NCBI RefSeq assembly: GCF_026262505.1
Contig: NC_067203.1
Location: forward strand, 6,820,001 to 6,884,000
Direction: 5' to 3'
Length of the DNA stretch: 64,000 nt
DNA from: Trichomonas vaginalis G3
Lineage: Eukaryota; Parabasalia; Trichomonadida; Trichomonadidae
The position numbers and the translations under genes are program-made. Shown piece after piece: positions 25,800 to 35,872 of the stretch; the stretch's first letter is position 1; the number at the start of each line of letters is the position of its first letter. The notes beneath the pieces are model-generated. The model did no database searches and was not told where the DNA came from. It saw nothing but the letters and a program-made list of their open reading frames with translations.

Positions 25800-26602
25800 T
25801 TACTTACCAATAAAATTTCTTTGTTATGACACTTTCTCCGGTTTATAGGACCTCTCTCATATTCTATCTTATCGTATCTAAAATCATAGTCATGTATATC
25901 CTCTAACCATCTCATGACACTTTCCAAACCACTTTTATCGGATGTAAAGTAAAAGCATGGATGGTTATGTAAAACGTCTAAAGTTTCTAAAGAGTCTCTC
26001 AAAGTCCAGTCTACTTGGTATTGAAAATCGTATGTGTTATAGAACGGTGGGTCTACTATAAAGAAAACATTTTCCTTGTTTTTATATTTTTCATACAACT
26101 CTGTCCAACGACATCTCACAAACTCTATACCCTCAGTATATTTTTCTATGTTCTCTTTGAAAACCTTTGTATAGTTAAGATATAAAACGTTTGACATAAG
26201 TGTTTCAATGTCATGAACTCTTATAGAACCACTATACAATAGTCTAGAAGATATACTATCCCAGTCAATATACTCTGCTTTTTTCAAAACCTCTCTGACA
26301 GTATTTTTCTTATCTAATGGTATACGTTCCATCTTACCTATAGGTATCTTTTCTTTTAACTCTTTCAATATTTTGTTAGTGTCTGGTATATGTTTGAGAC
26401 GGTTCATATAGTTGTCGAAGTCATTGCATATAATCTTTGAGTCAGGAAATACAGTATGGCACAAATGAGATATATAGAAACTTCCACCGAACAAATCTAC
26501 AAATGTTAGACCATTCGGTAGTTTCTTAAGTTCTCTCAATAGAATATCTTTACATCTACTCTTATTTCCAAAGAAGGGTAACGGTGGTTTTGTAAAATTC
26601 AT
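25784..26602 (-). CDS. D12-class adenine-N6 DNA methyltransferase (Dam-like)
   Basis: 272 residues from ATG 26602. Motif X/I region PFFGNKS (residues 9-15) and FVDLFGGSFY (34-43), CNDFDNY (59-65), and motif IV DPPF (184-187) are all present, in the D12 order. It would methylate adenine in DNA, using S-adenosylmethionine. There is no restriction enzyme partner, so self-marking or protection of element DNA is more likely than restriction-modification. The ORF extends upstream to 26755 through the TIR, but ATG 26602 has the TATATAAAATG leader and is the family start. Confidence 0.9.
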   Translation of the reverse strand: MNFTKPPLPFFGNKSRCKDILLRELKKLPNGLTFVDLFGGSFYISHLCHTVFPDSKIICNDFDNYMNRLKHIPDTNKILKELKEKIPIGKMERIPLDKKNTVREVLKKAEYIDWDSISSRLLYSGSIRVHDIETLMSNVLYLNYTKVFKENIEKYTEGIEFVRCRWTELYEKYKNKENVFFIVDPPFYNTYDFQYQVDWTLRDSLETLDVLHNHPCFYFTSDKSGLESVMRWLEDIHDYDFRYDKIEYERGPINRRKCHNKEILLVSKCGLK

Positions 26603-26653
26603 TTTATATATATAATAAAAATGTTTTTCCTGAAAAGTGACAGAAAAGTGACA

Positions 26654-26715
26654 AAACATCTTCGGGGCTAGAGGGCACGAAGTGCCTGGAAGCCCCAATA
26701 CTTTTTTTTTTTTTT
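26654..26715. repeat. Right TIR of Maverick copy 2 with terminal hairpin
   Basis: Inverted copy of 2797-2855: CATCTTCGGGGCTAGAGGGC, then ACGAAGTGCCTGGAAGCCCC, AATAC and a T run ending at 26715. Confidence 0.9.
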
Positions 26716-26720
26716 GATAG
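26716..26720. repeat. Right target-site duplication GATAG
   Basis: GATAG follows the terminal T run and matches 2792-2796. Confidence 0.8.
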
Positions 26721-27341
26721 TAATATTTTTCAATTTTCTTTTTTCTTTGTCTCAAATATTTTCTGTTGGGAATTTTCTTGTTATCAAAAAATAATTTTAA
26801 TATTTGTTTATTTCATTACATACAATAAAATTTTAAAAACTCTATTTGTTCACAAGAAAATTTTTTCCCTTCATATGAAGAAACATTTTGTTCTCCATTT
26901 GATGCTGAGTCTAAATCTCGATTTTTGATTTTTCTTCTTTCCAATTTTTTTTTTCCAAATTAGAAGTTTAATTCAAATTTTCAATAGTTTATATATTTTC
27001 TCAAACCGTCTTAGATTTTCTCAATTTTTAGGGATTTTCTCTCAAAATATACAAAAATAGTAATATCAATACATGTGTCTAATATACTTTAAAACCATCG
27101 TGATAAAATTCAAAAACGAAGAGTTCTTCTCTCGAAATTTTTTTCAAAATCAAAAAAATGAGATAAAAAAGTACGTTTGGAAAATTCATTTTTAGCATTT
27201 TAGGAATTTTCTCACTTTTCTTCCAAATTGACATCCTTAATTATAACAAATTTCCTCAAACTATCTGTATGTCATTCAATTCCCGGCCACTACATTCAAT
27301 GATGGACCATTTCCTTCAAATTTTGAAATACCTTATTCAAT
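26721..27341. other. A/T-rich stretch, no gene seen
   Basis: Probably the left part of MULE A, but no terminal inverted repeat matching the DNA right of 30630 could be found by eye. Confidence 0.4.
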
Positions 27342-27895
27342 TTGTTGTATGGAGCCCGTGATATTCAACATATGGAGCTCCTCCAGTTTGGTATCCAAGA
27401 AGAGATAAAAGCTAGCATGGGCTACTCTCAAAAATGCAGGAAAGAATACTCCACGATCGAATACAAATGTAAGTATCCAAAATGTCAAGCTAAATTCAAA
27501 GTCCGGATAATAGATCAAGATAAATATGAACTACTAATCCACTCTGACTCTCATGATCATTCTGCACCCCCGAAATCAACAAAAACAATATCCTCATTAT
27601 TTGTCAGAAATTATCTTAAACATTACTTTGAAAACAATATGAATCATGCTACAGCTCAACTTAAGTGTTTCCAAGACTTAAATATTTCATATACAGACGA
27701 AGAGTTACTTTCAATATTTGCACAAGGTCCAGATGCATTACGTAAATTTGCTCAAAGAGCTGAAATTGTTTCCAAACGCTTCAGTTCGGATGAAAAAGTT
27801 TCTTTAGCTATCTTTGTCGAATCTGTTCAAGAAAGTTGTCCAGAAGATTTAATTGAATTTATCTCTGAGCCGGGAAAACTAGTTTTTTATATGCA

Positions 27896-27904
27896 CCTTT
27901 CGAA
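27896..27904. repeat. Left 9-bp target duplication CCTTTCGAA
   Basis: CCTTTCGAA precedes the nested element and recurs at 29503-29511. Both lie in the same codon context of the transposase gene (YAPFE in MULE B). Confidence 0.85.
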
Positions 27905-29502
27905 TATAGATCCGTATTTTTCCCAAGTGAGCGGGGTATCTCCAATCCCAGCCCTATCGTCCTCCCAGTGTCAGTTTTCAATATAAAATCCAAATTTTTT
28001 TTGAAAATAAAAATTTCGAGAAATTTTTCTAATTTTTTTTCTTTGATTTCAATAATTCAAAATAAATTTGGGAGTAAAAAGACACTATTTAATGAAATTC
28101 ATATGAGTGAATGTGGATAAATACTCTCAAAACATACAATTTATCTATTTTTTCTTTATATTATCAACTAATTAGTGATAATTTTTTTTGAATCAGATTT
28201 TTTTTCATTAAAAACATAATATATAACACAACAATGATGCACACATACGTATCTACACATCAAAATATAAAGCTTGTTTTGGTCTGGGCATCCCAACCCA
28301 AAATTCTTTAAAAATTGAATAAAATTGAATACTTGGGGCTGGGATGCCCATCCCAAAACCGAATTGAATTTTTTGAATTAAAGAATATATTTATGTATTT
28401 ATAATATACATGTGATGTCTATAAAAAATACTAAATTCTAAAAAAAATTCAATTTATTCAAAACGTATACTAAGTGATCACTTCATTAGTAGGATCAGCA
28501 ATCCTACTAAATGGTGAGAACGCCACTAACTAAAAAAGGGGCCCTTGGAGCTCTTGATCTCTTGTCAGTAGAGTTCATAATGAGGCATGGCATCTACTGA
28601 TTAGAGATCAGAGCAATCCTACCTTACCTTCAGGAGCTACAAAGCTCCTAATCGTTACGAGAGGGAGCCTTGGAGCTCCTGAAGCTCATCAGCAGAGGCT
28701 ATTTACCATTTGGGCCTCTTCTGATGAAAGATGCGAAACACGTCTACGAACCAGGAGCTTCAAAGCTTCTAATCCTTACTAAAGGGAGCTTTGGAGCTCC
28801 TGAGTCTCCATCAACAGAGTCCCAGATGGTAAATGTCCTTTGCTGATGAAAGATGCGAAACACATCTACGAACCAGGAGCTCCAAAGCTCCTAATCCTTA
28901 CGAAAGGGAGCTTTGGAGCTCCTGAAACTCCTTTTACTATAAAATATGACAGTTTTCTTCTGAGGTTCTCATCAAATCTAAGACTTCAGAAGAAAACTGT
29001 CCTATCAATGTATACTTACACTCTCATGGACTACAAGTGTACAATTTTAAAGCAGAGATTATCCGAGGCCTCTCATCAAATGAGGGACCTCGGATAATCT
29101 CTACCTTAAGTAGTCAAATAACTTTTCTCACTATTTAGGAACAAAAGAACAAGAGTTGGAGTACTTTAAGGCAAGATTCTTCCGAAATCTCTCATCGAAT
29201 GAGAGACTTCGGAAGGACCTTGCCAAATCCTTGAACGCCAATATCCTTGGAACTGAGCTAGAACCAGGGAGAAGTAGCATACTATAGAGCACGATGGTAA
29301 TCTCGGAAATACTTATATCGCCCCAAGCACAATATTTAAGAAGTCTAACTCATATATACAAGAAGTCAGGCTGAATAGATATTGTGCATATGGTTTGCAG
29401 AACTCTCATGATATTTAAAATTCATGTTATCCCAAAAAAGGTGACACTTTGGGTGTATCGTCCATCCCAGGGATGCAAAAATCACATCACCTTGGATCTA
29501 TA
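27905..29502. mobile_element. 1.6-kb non-autonomous element with hairpin array, nested in MULE A
   Basis: Ends are TATAGATCCGTATTTTTCCC on the left and the inverted TATAGATCCAAGGTGATGTG on the right. The 9-bp duplication fits Mutator-type transposition. The element has no coding sequence. It contains GGGCATCCCA / TGGGATGCCC inverted motifs (28287-28352) and the hairpin array at 28480-29230. Confidence 0.8.
28480..29230. repeat. Array of hairpins and ~124-bp tandem repeats
   Basis: Units with CCAGGAGCTCCAAAGCTCCT and GGGAGCTTTGGAGCTCCTGA repeat about three times from 28626, the last two 124 bp apart. Further single hairpins follow: CAGTTTTCTTCTGA with TCAGAAGAAAACTG, GAGATTATCCGAGG with CCTCGGATAATCTC, and GGCAAGATTCTTCCGAA with TTCGGAAGGACCTTGCC, with loops of ~15-25 bases. 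Confidence 0.8.
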
Positions 29503-29511
29503 CCTTTCGAA
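29503..29511. repeat. Right 9-bp target duplication CCTTTCGAA
   Basis: Identical to 27896-27904; the transposase reading frame continues directly after it. Confidence 0.85.
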
Positions 29512-30730
29512 GCGAAGGCCCTTGGTCACCAAATTTCTACGTTTCACATCGATTCAACGTATAAACTTCTAAGGGCTAACATTCCATTATATGCACTCAC
29601 AGGAAAAACAGAACATACTATTGTTTTTCCTTTTTTGTATTTCTTTATTTCTCCTGACACAAGCGAAAATATTCAATATTGTGTTTGTCGTTATTTTCAA
29701 TATATTAATAGAGAACCCGAGATGATAAGTATGGACTGCGCCCCACAAATAGCCGAGGCAATTGAGCGAGGTATTCCAAACTGTCATATTCTTTGGTGTG
29801 GCGTGCATGTCCTTCGCGCCATATTAAGAAAAGCGGATAAGTTTAAATCACGAGATAATTTTGAAGAATTTTATAATCTAATGAAATTATTAGTATTCGA
29901 TACTAAAGAAGAATCTCCCGAGGAAGAACAGAACCAAGAAGAAGAAAATCCTAGAGAGGAACCAGCTCAATCTCACTTACTTCAAGCAGAAGAAATTGAA
30001 GAAGAGGAACAAAATGAAGAAGAATTCATCGAAAATGAATTTCAACCTTCTCAAATCTTTTTACCACGAGAATCTTCTGATGATCCAAAAGATTCTCAAT
30101 TTATTCCAGAAGAAGAAACGTTTGAAACAAGTGAAGAAGTTCCAGAGCACCTCACTCAAGAAGAAGCTGCAGACCTAGATGCAGTTTATGATCGAATTCT
30201 TGAAATTCTTTCCACTGAACCGAAAGCCCAAAAGTACTTCGATAGGCAATGGAGGCATCATTTAGATCGTTGGAATAAGCGCTATCGCAACGGAGGTGAC
30301 GCGACTAATAACGTCAGTGAGTCACATTTCAAAGTTCTCAAGCATTCTTATTTCCCAGAGAGAAGGAATATTCGATTAGACGATTTTGTTGTTGAATTAT
30401 GCACAACGGTTGTTCCAGCATTATTGATTAAATTTAAAGTCCAATTAATCAATAGTGATAAAGTTGTTCGTATATTACGAAAAGCTAATGACCATGAACA
30501 AATATTGGAAAACAAAAAAGTCGAATGTTTGAAAATGCTTGAAGCAATATATTCAAGTTTGCAACAAGAATCAATAGATTCAAATCTTGTTTATTGTACT
30601 TTAAAGATACTTTTAAAAAGAAACAATTAATGTAAAAGATTCAAATAATTTTTTATTATTATTTTATTAATTTTTTAAAATAAGGTTAATAAAAAGTGAC
30701 ACTGGATAGTTTGTCCCACACTCTTTTTTT

Positions 30731-30842
30731 AAGGTTCTCGCTGGCGACCCCCCACGTTCGTCGAAAAAAAATTGGTGATTGGGGGGTCGCCAGCAAAAAT
30801 CAATTTTTTTTCGACGAACGGGGGGTCGCCAGCGAGAACCTT
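30731..30842. repeat. 42-44-bp inverted repeat, strong hairpin
   Basis: Arms begin AAGGTTCTCGCTGGCGACCC and are identical apart from two extra bases in the left arm. The loop holds another GGGGGGTCGCCAGC that can pair with the left arm instead. It could be the end of a mobile element or a small hairpin element; not assigned. Confidence 0.75.
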
Positions 30843-30879
30843 AAAAATAAACCTCTGAAATTTTAAAAAAGAAAAAAGT

Positions 30880-30960
30880 GTGAAAATCCCCTTGATTCGA
30901 ACCAATGGACTTTACGATTATACTATGACTCTTACCATTGAACTATGACTCTAAGGGTTC
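30880..30960 (-). other. tRNA-like remnant with A and B boxes
   Basis: On the minus strand TAGTTCAATGG fits the A box and GGTTCGAATC the B box of RNA polymerase III tRNA promoters. The 11-mer AGAGTCATAGT occurs twice around the A box. No proper acceptor or anticodon stem could be folded, so this is not a working tRNA as read. Confidence 0.3.
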
Positions 30961-31290
30961 GAAAATTTATTTGGTGATAATATAAACTTTAATGAAAAAT
31001 TAATCAGATCAATTTAGAAATATTTATTTCATAATATTGAATGAATGTATAAATCTAAATAGTATATTATCAAAAAAAAAAAATAAAAATAAAAAAAATA
31101 AAAATAAAAATAAAAAATTAATAATAATAGTACCATCACCACAATTAGCAAATTCAAAAGATATATGAATTGCTATCGATCTCTTTCAAACAAACACATA
31201 GAAATTTTGATTAAGTATTTCAAATTTTTATATGAGATAAATATTGAACAGATAAAATATAAAACAATTTTTAATAATAAATATAGATAT

Positions 31291-33282
31291 TTATTTTGTA
31301 GCCATTAAAATTTCTCGGCTATCTAATAAAATTTTGTGAGAACGTAATCTTTTCAAATTTAGTATCAATCTTTGGTCTTTTATTGTTCTCTCACATGTTG
31401 CTTCTGAAGGTGAAGCGGAGATAACACGAAGGGCGATATCTGCAAAGATTGATACATTGCCATCTCTATGAGAGATTTCTTCCCAACCGTATTCTTGACG
31501 TTCTTGAATCATATCATCAGAGAAGATATCATTATCACTATTAATATACGTGTTAAATAGTGTAATAATATCTGTTATTGTTTGACCCGGAATACGAAAT
31601 TGTTCCAAAATACTTTTGAGATACTGCCTAGCTGCAACAAAATGGTTAACCGGCTGATTTGAACTAGATGTTACATCTGCGAGATCAAGCATAGGAGGGT
31701 CAATTGTAGCAGTTACCTGACGAATTGATCCCTCCTCAACCATATCAAGAGAAACTTCAGTCGAACCTTCTTCAAAGATAGAGTCCATATAGATAGATTG
31801 AATGTCTTCTACTGGATTAACGAAAGTTACGTTTGTAATATCAAATGAATTAATTGCCGGAGATTCGTTGATCTGCGCTCCGTGGACGAATTTTTGGTTG
31901 AAATAATACCTACCTTTCGGTGTAAAAGCGAAGGCTAAGCACCAAAGACCTCCAAAGTCCGATCCAAGGGTATAGTTCAACAACGATCTTGAAAGGATTC
32001 CAGCAAAAGGATTGTTGTTGCTGCTGGAAAGGTATTGGAGTGCTTCAATACCCTTGCAAAGCCATACGTAGCAATCAGATATCTTGGTTTTATCTGATTC
32101 GAACGTGGAAATAAGCTTCTTGAGAATTGCCAAGCAGTCTCTTAAGAACTTGATGTTTTCAATATCAATACGCGTATATCTTGAAATTTTGTCTTGATAC
32201 TTGATAATAAACATACAAATATTATAATCATAGATCCACCTGGTGGATACATGCTTTGGACAGAGAGCTCCGATGTCTTCAACATGGATTCTACAAAGAG
32301 CTGATATTTCGTGGATATGTTTCACAATTGCTCCTAATGCTACGTCTTTTGTTGTCATATATTGATAACAATTATGAATCCTGTGGCATAAACACGGGAT
32401 AAACAAGATTTTGAATAACCTTGGGTCATTTGAGTTGTAGAACGATTGATTCCATCCTTTCTGAAAACATTTCAATTGCGCTTTATTGCCATCGCAAACT
32501 ACACTGCTGATCTTAACATCTCTAATGAAGATTCTGTTAAATCCTTGAGTAAGCGAGTGGATATAATCTTCAGATGTTCCACCATTCATTTGGATTGACT
32601 CAACAGGATAGGGCCGCTTGCTTTGCAGAGGATTTGTGAGGGAGAAGTCCAGATTGTGAAACTGCTGAGTCTTCCCCTCATCAATGGCAACACAGGTACA
32701 GGCAAGCTTAGCAAACTCATCAACTTTTGCAACATGGATTGAATTTGCAATTTGTATCATTGTTTGCCTTAGTTTGTCAGTTGAAATAGGCTGGTATATT
32801 TGAGAAGCTAGTTTATCAACATTGATGTTAACATTGTGTAACTGTGGGAACTTCAATATCATCGAGTCTGCAGTATACATTATAATGGTTTTAACTAGCT
32901 TTGTAAACTCTGGGCTTGAGAAGGTATTCAGAGCCAAGTTAAATCTTCCAGTAAATGTAGCAAGCTGTTCATAGATATCCCCTAACGATATAGGTGTAAG
33001 CCCTGTTGCTGGGACGTTTTGATAGTATTGATCGATTGTTTGTTGTGATGCTACTTCTCCTGGTGTGCATATGTGCCGTTTGTTTTGGATCCATTTTTTG
33101 AAATGATCCTCACGCATTTCTTCCATTGCACAGTGGCATATAGTTCCGTCAGGACGCTTTACTAGTTCATTGCATTTAACATAATATTTTCCGTACTTGT
33201 CGCCTGGTTTTTTATATCTAAGATACTGATGCTTAGTACCGACCTCAATGTCTTTATAGTACGTCGGTACTGCATCAATCAT
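31291..33282 (-). CDS. hAT-like transposase
   Basis: 663 residues, intact. The N-terminal ~75 residues hold a Cys/His cluster (YYVKCNELV, CHCAMEEMREDHF, HICTPGE) that may be a zinc finger. The middle has CVAIDEGKTQ near residue 210 and a long helical region. The end (ISASPSEATCERTIKDQRL, RLRSHKILLDSREILMA) matches the hAT dimerisation block (pattern SxSxAxxER...). Terminal repeats of the element could not be identified. The call rests on the C-terminal block. Confidence 0.65.
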   Translation of the reverse strand: MIDAVPTYYKDIEVGTKHQYLRYKKPGDKYGKYYVKCNELVKRPDGTICHCAMEEMREDHFKKWIQNKRHICTPGEVASQQTIDQYYQNVPATGLTPISLGDIYEQLATFTGRFNLALNTFSSPEFTKLVKTIIMYTADSMILKFPQLHNVNINVDKLASQIYQPISTDKLRQTMIQIANSIHVAKVDEFAKLACTCVAIDEGKTQQFHNLDFSLTNPLQSKRPYPVESIQMNGGTSEDYIHSLTQGFNRIFIRDVKISSVVCDGNKAQLKCFQKGWNQSFYNSNDPRLFKILFIPCLCHRIHNCYQYMTTKDVALGAIVKHIHEISALCRIHVEDIGALCPKHVSTRWIYDYNICMFIIKYQDKISRYTRIDIENIKFLRDCLAILKKLISTFESDKTKISDCYVWLCKGIEALQYLSSSNNNPFAGILSRSLLNYTLGSDFGGLWCLAFAFTPKGRYYFNQKFVHGAQINESPAINSFDITNVTFVNPVEDIQSIYMDSIFEEGSTEVSLDMVEEGSIRQVTATIDPPMLDLADVTSSSNQPVNHFVAARQYLKSILEQFRIPGQTITDIITLFNTYINSDNDIFSDDMIQERQEYGWEEISHRDGNVSIFADIALRVISASPSEATCERTIKDQRLILNLKRLRSHKILLDSREILMATK

Positions 33283-33630
33283 TGTTGAAATAATGAAGTG
33301 ATTACTTAAGCATTTTTATTCTCAATTTGTTTTGAATAAATTCAATTTTTTAATGCATAATTTTTAAAAATTCTCTAATATACCTTAGATATAGATACAT
33401 TTATTATCAATTCAAAAATTTCAATATAGTTTTGGGATGAGGGGGGCACAAACTTGCCCAGTGAGGTGAAGTGAAAAGTGACAAGTTTACATGTCAGAAA
33501 TGTAAAGTGTCATATTTGAAACAAAAATGGATTAATTTATTATTATATGATAGAGAGATTTGGTAAGTTACTATCAAATTTGTAAGTAAGGGAAAAAAAG
33601 TAAGAAAGAAAAAAATTTTTAAAAAATAAA

Positions 33631-33800
33631 AAGCCACTCGCTTCGCTCGCGGTTGACAAAAAGAACAAATTCGAAAAATAATTGTATGAAATTACGAAAC
33701 TAAGCCACTCGCTTCGCTCGCGGCTTAAGAAAAGAACAGATTCGAAAAAAGATTGTATGAAATTACGAAACTAAGCCCCTCGCTTCGCTCGCGGCTTAAG
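33631..33800. repeat. ~71-bp tandem repeat, three units
   Basis: Each unit opens with CCACTCGCTTCGCTCGCGG (third: CCCCTCGC...), a small palindrome, followed by AAAAGAACA...TTGTATGAAATTACGAAAC. No gene. Confidence 0.8.
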
Positions 33801-33850
33801 AAAAGAACATATTTCAGATTATCGATACTAAGAATTTTTTTATTTTATTA

Positions 33851-34227
33851 CATTTTTTAAAGCTTCTTAACTTAAATCATGGAATGTCTCAAAGACAAAA
33901 GTAGCATACAGCATGTAAAGCTAAAGAAAGATAATCATAATTAATACCTTAATTTTTAATATTACGCATTTTTAGGTGCAAAATTTAAAAACATTCTAAT
34001 ACAATAGAGCAGTTTCCAAAAGTAGCATACAGCATGTAAAGCTAAAGAAAGATAATCATAATTAATACTTTTAAAGTTTAAAATCTTGATTTTTTTTTAA
34101 AATCAAATATTTATAACTTTAATACATACAGCTTAAACCTTATACTTGTTTTCTCTTGTGAGAAAGCAATCTTACAAAGCTAACAATCCTAAAAAATAAA
34201 GAATTTAAATTTAATAATTTAATCTAA
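33851..34227. repeat. Left TIR of MULE B
   Basis: Contains one full and one partial copy of the subterminal unit (AAAGTAGCATACAGCATGTA) that is amplified in the right TIR. Confidence 0.85.
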
Positions 34228-34241
34228 AATTAAAATCAAAA

Positions 34242-35690
34242 TTAAATAAAATGAGTTCTTTGTAATAATACTTTCAAGGTAGGATATATTTTAGTGGGAT
34301 CTATTGAGTCATCACTAACAGCATTGAGCAATCTATTGAGCATTGAAATACTCTCGATTTTTCTTTGTCTTTTTACATCAATTTCTGCGTTAGTTGCTTT
34401 TTCCATGATCCTAATGACACGGTCATCTGCTGGATTTTGATCAATTTTGAGTTTGATAACGAAAGATGGTATCACTTTTGTATAAATTTCTATAATAACA
34501 TCATCAATTCTGAGATTTTTTCGATCAGGAAAATAGTCATGTTTGAGTGTTCTAAAATGAGCTTCGGCAATATTGTTAGTTGCGTCGCCTTCACGCCTGT
34601 CACGAGCAATCCATCTTGATATGTTGTAACGCCATTGTCTGTTAAAGTATTGAGATGCTGTTGGATCTGTGTCGAGCAACTCCAGAACTTGATCATAGGC
34701 AGCATTTGCTTCTTCCTCATGTTCTGCATCTAATTTGAAGACTAAATCCTTCATCAAATTATAGAATTGTTCAAATTTTTCTTGAGAAGAAAACTTATTT
34801 GATTTGCGAAGAATTGCACGAAGAACATGTACTCCGCACCAAAGTATTTGAGCTTGTGGAATGCTTTCTTCTATTGCTTGAGCTATCTGTGGAGCACAGT
34901 CCATGCTAATGTATTCTGGCTCAATTGTTACCCATCTGAGATAGGCGCACACGCAAACTTGAATGTTTTGATAAGTGTCTGGTTGACAAAAGAAATATAA
35001 AAAAGGGAAAATGTGAAAATCTTTGATTTTGCCAGTAAATGCATACAATGGAATGTTTGATCGCAACAATTTATAGGTGCTGTCTATATGAAATGTCTTG
35101 ATACTATGCGCATAAGCTTTGCCTTCAAAAGGCGCGTAATAGAAACACATATTATTGTCTGAGACTTCAAATGCAATGAGATCATCTGGAGATTCTTCTT
35201 GTACTGTCTGAACAAAGATTTGCAATGACACAACATCGTCAGGAGAATATCTAGTTTGAAGAGCATGTATTCTCTCTGCAAATCGTTTGATTGCACGTGG
35301 TTTTTGAGCGTACATCTCTGGAATGGACGGACCTGTAAGAGGAATTTCAAGATCTTTGAATGCATTTAGCTGTGCTATCGCTCTTTGATTGTCATCTGTT
35401 TGGAAGTAATGTTCTAAATATTTGCGATAAAAGACAGACGAATATTGACTTTTGTCATTTGGGGCGGAATGATCATGTTCTTCAACTATTTTGATTAGTT
35501 TGTATTTATTTTGATCCAAGATTGCAACATTAAAATGTGCAGGACATTTTGGATATTTGCAGTGGAATGAAATCTGAGATCTTTCTTTCCTGACACGTTC
35601 ACCATATCCATACTGTGCTTGTATTTCTTGTTTAACTCCAAATTTACAAAGATCCATAACAGTAAAGATAGTTTCTTCTTCTAATTCCAT
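34242..35690 (-). CDS. MULE transposase B, intact
   Basis: 482 residues starting MELEEETIFTVMDLCKFGVK. WRKY/GCM1-type zinc finger at ~45-75 (CKYPKCPAHF, EEHDHS), then the MULE DDE domain: D in FHIDSTYKLLRS (~198), D in ISMDCAPQIAQAI (~245), CGVHVLRAIL, and E in NNIAEAHFRTLKHD (~395). Length and order fit Mutator-like transposases. It has no frameshift and lies between complete TIRs, so it could be active and mobilise related non-autonomous elements. Confidence 0.88.
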   Translation of the reverse strand: MELEEETIFTVMDLCKFGVKQEIQAQYGYGERVRKERSQISFHCKYPKCPAHFNVAILDQNKYKLIKIVEEHDHSAPNDKSQYSSVFYRKYLEHYFQTDDNQRAIAQLNAFKDLEIPLTGPSIPEMYAQKPRAIKRFAERIHALQTRYSPDDVVSLQIFVQTVQEESPDDLIAFEVSDNNMCFYYAPFEGKAYAHSIKTFHIDSTYKLLRSNIPLYAFTGKIKDFHIFPFLYFFCQPDTYQNIQVCVCAYLRWVTIEPEYISMDCAPQIAQAIEESIPQAQILWCGVHVLRAILRKSNKFSSQEKFEQFYNLMKDLVFKLDAEHEEEANAAYDQVLELLDTDPTASQYFNRQWRYNISRWIARDRREGDATNNIAEAHFRTLKHDYFPDRKNLRIDDVIIEIYTKVIPSFVIKLKIDQNPADDRVIRIMEKATNAEIDVKRQRKIESISMLNRLLNAVSDDSIDPTKIYPTLKVLLQRTHFI

Positions 35691-35872
35691 TTGAAATTGA
35701 AATGAAAATTAAAAATTCAGAAATTTGAATAGATTTGGTCTGTAATTTAAATGAGAATAGCAGTTTGTTCGTCATTGTTTGAGGCAAGAGTATTATAGGA
35801 ATATTATATGATGGATTTGAGTTGCATATAAAGAGTGCAAAAGGATAAAGAGAGAAATTTTGTTAGATTAAA

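Larger units (their letters stand above)
2797..26715 (+). mobile_element. Maverick/Polinton copy 2, complete element (23.9 kb)
   Basis: Bounded by inverted repeats (2797-2855 and 26654-26715) and flanked by GATAG on both sides. It carries the family hallmarks: DNA polymerase B of the protein-primed type, retroviral-type integrase, FtsK/HerA-like packaging ATPase and major capsid protein. It adds SF3 helicase, fiber, D12 methyltransferase, KilA-N, GIY-YIG and HNH genes. Capsid, PolB, integrase, HNH, fiber tail and one small gene have one- or two-base indels relative to copy 3, so this copy looks non-autonomous unless these are sequence errors. No adenain-like maturation protease was recognised. 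Confidence 0.95.
27342..30630 (+). pseudogene. MULE transposase A, split by a nested element
   Basis: N-terminal part (27342-27895) has a WRKY/GCM1-type zinc finger: CKYPKC, then HDHS. The catalytic part (29512-30630) has D in FHIDSTYKLL, D in SMDCAPQIAEAI and E in NNVSESHFKVL, matching MULE B (34242). A 1.6-kb element with a 9-bp duplication separates the two. A one-base loss near 27888 also shifts the frame. Relative to MULE B it carries an extra ~95-residue acidic insertion (ESPEEEQNQEEENPREEP). It is inactive as it stands. Confidence 0.85.

Noticed and set aside
28840-29097. 85-residue ORF in the nested element
   Set aside because: Covers the GGAGCTCC repeats and hairpins; chance frame.
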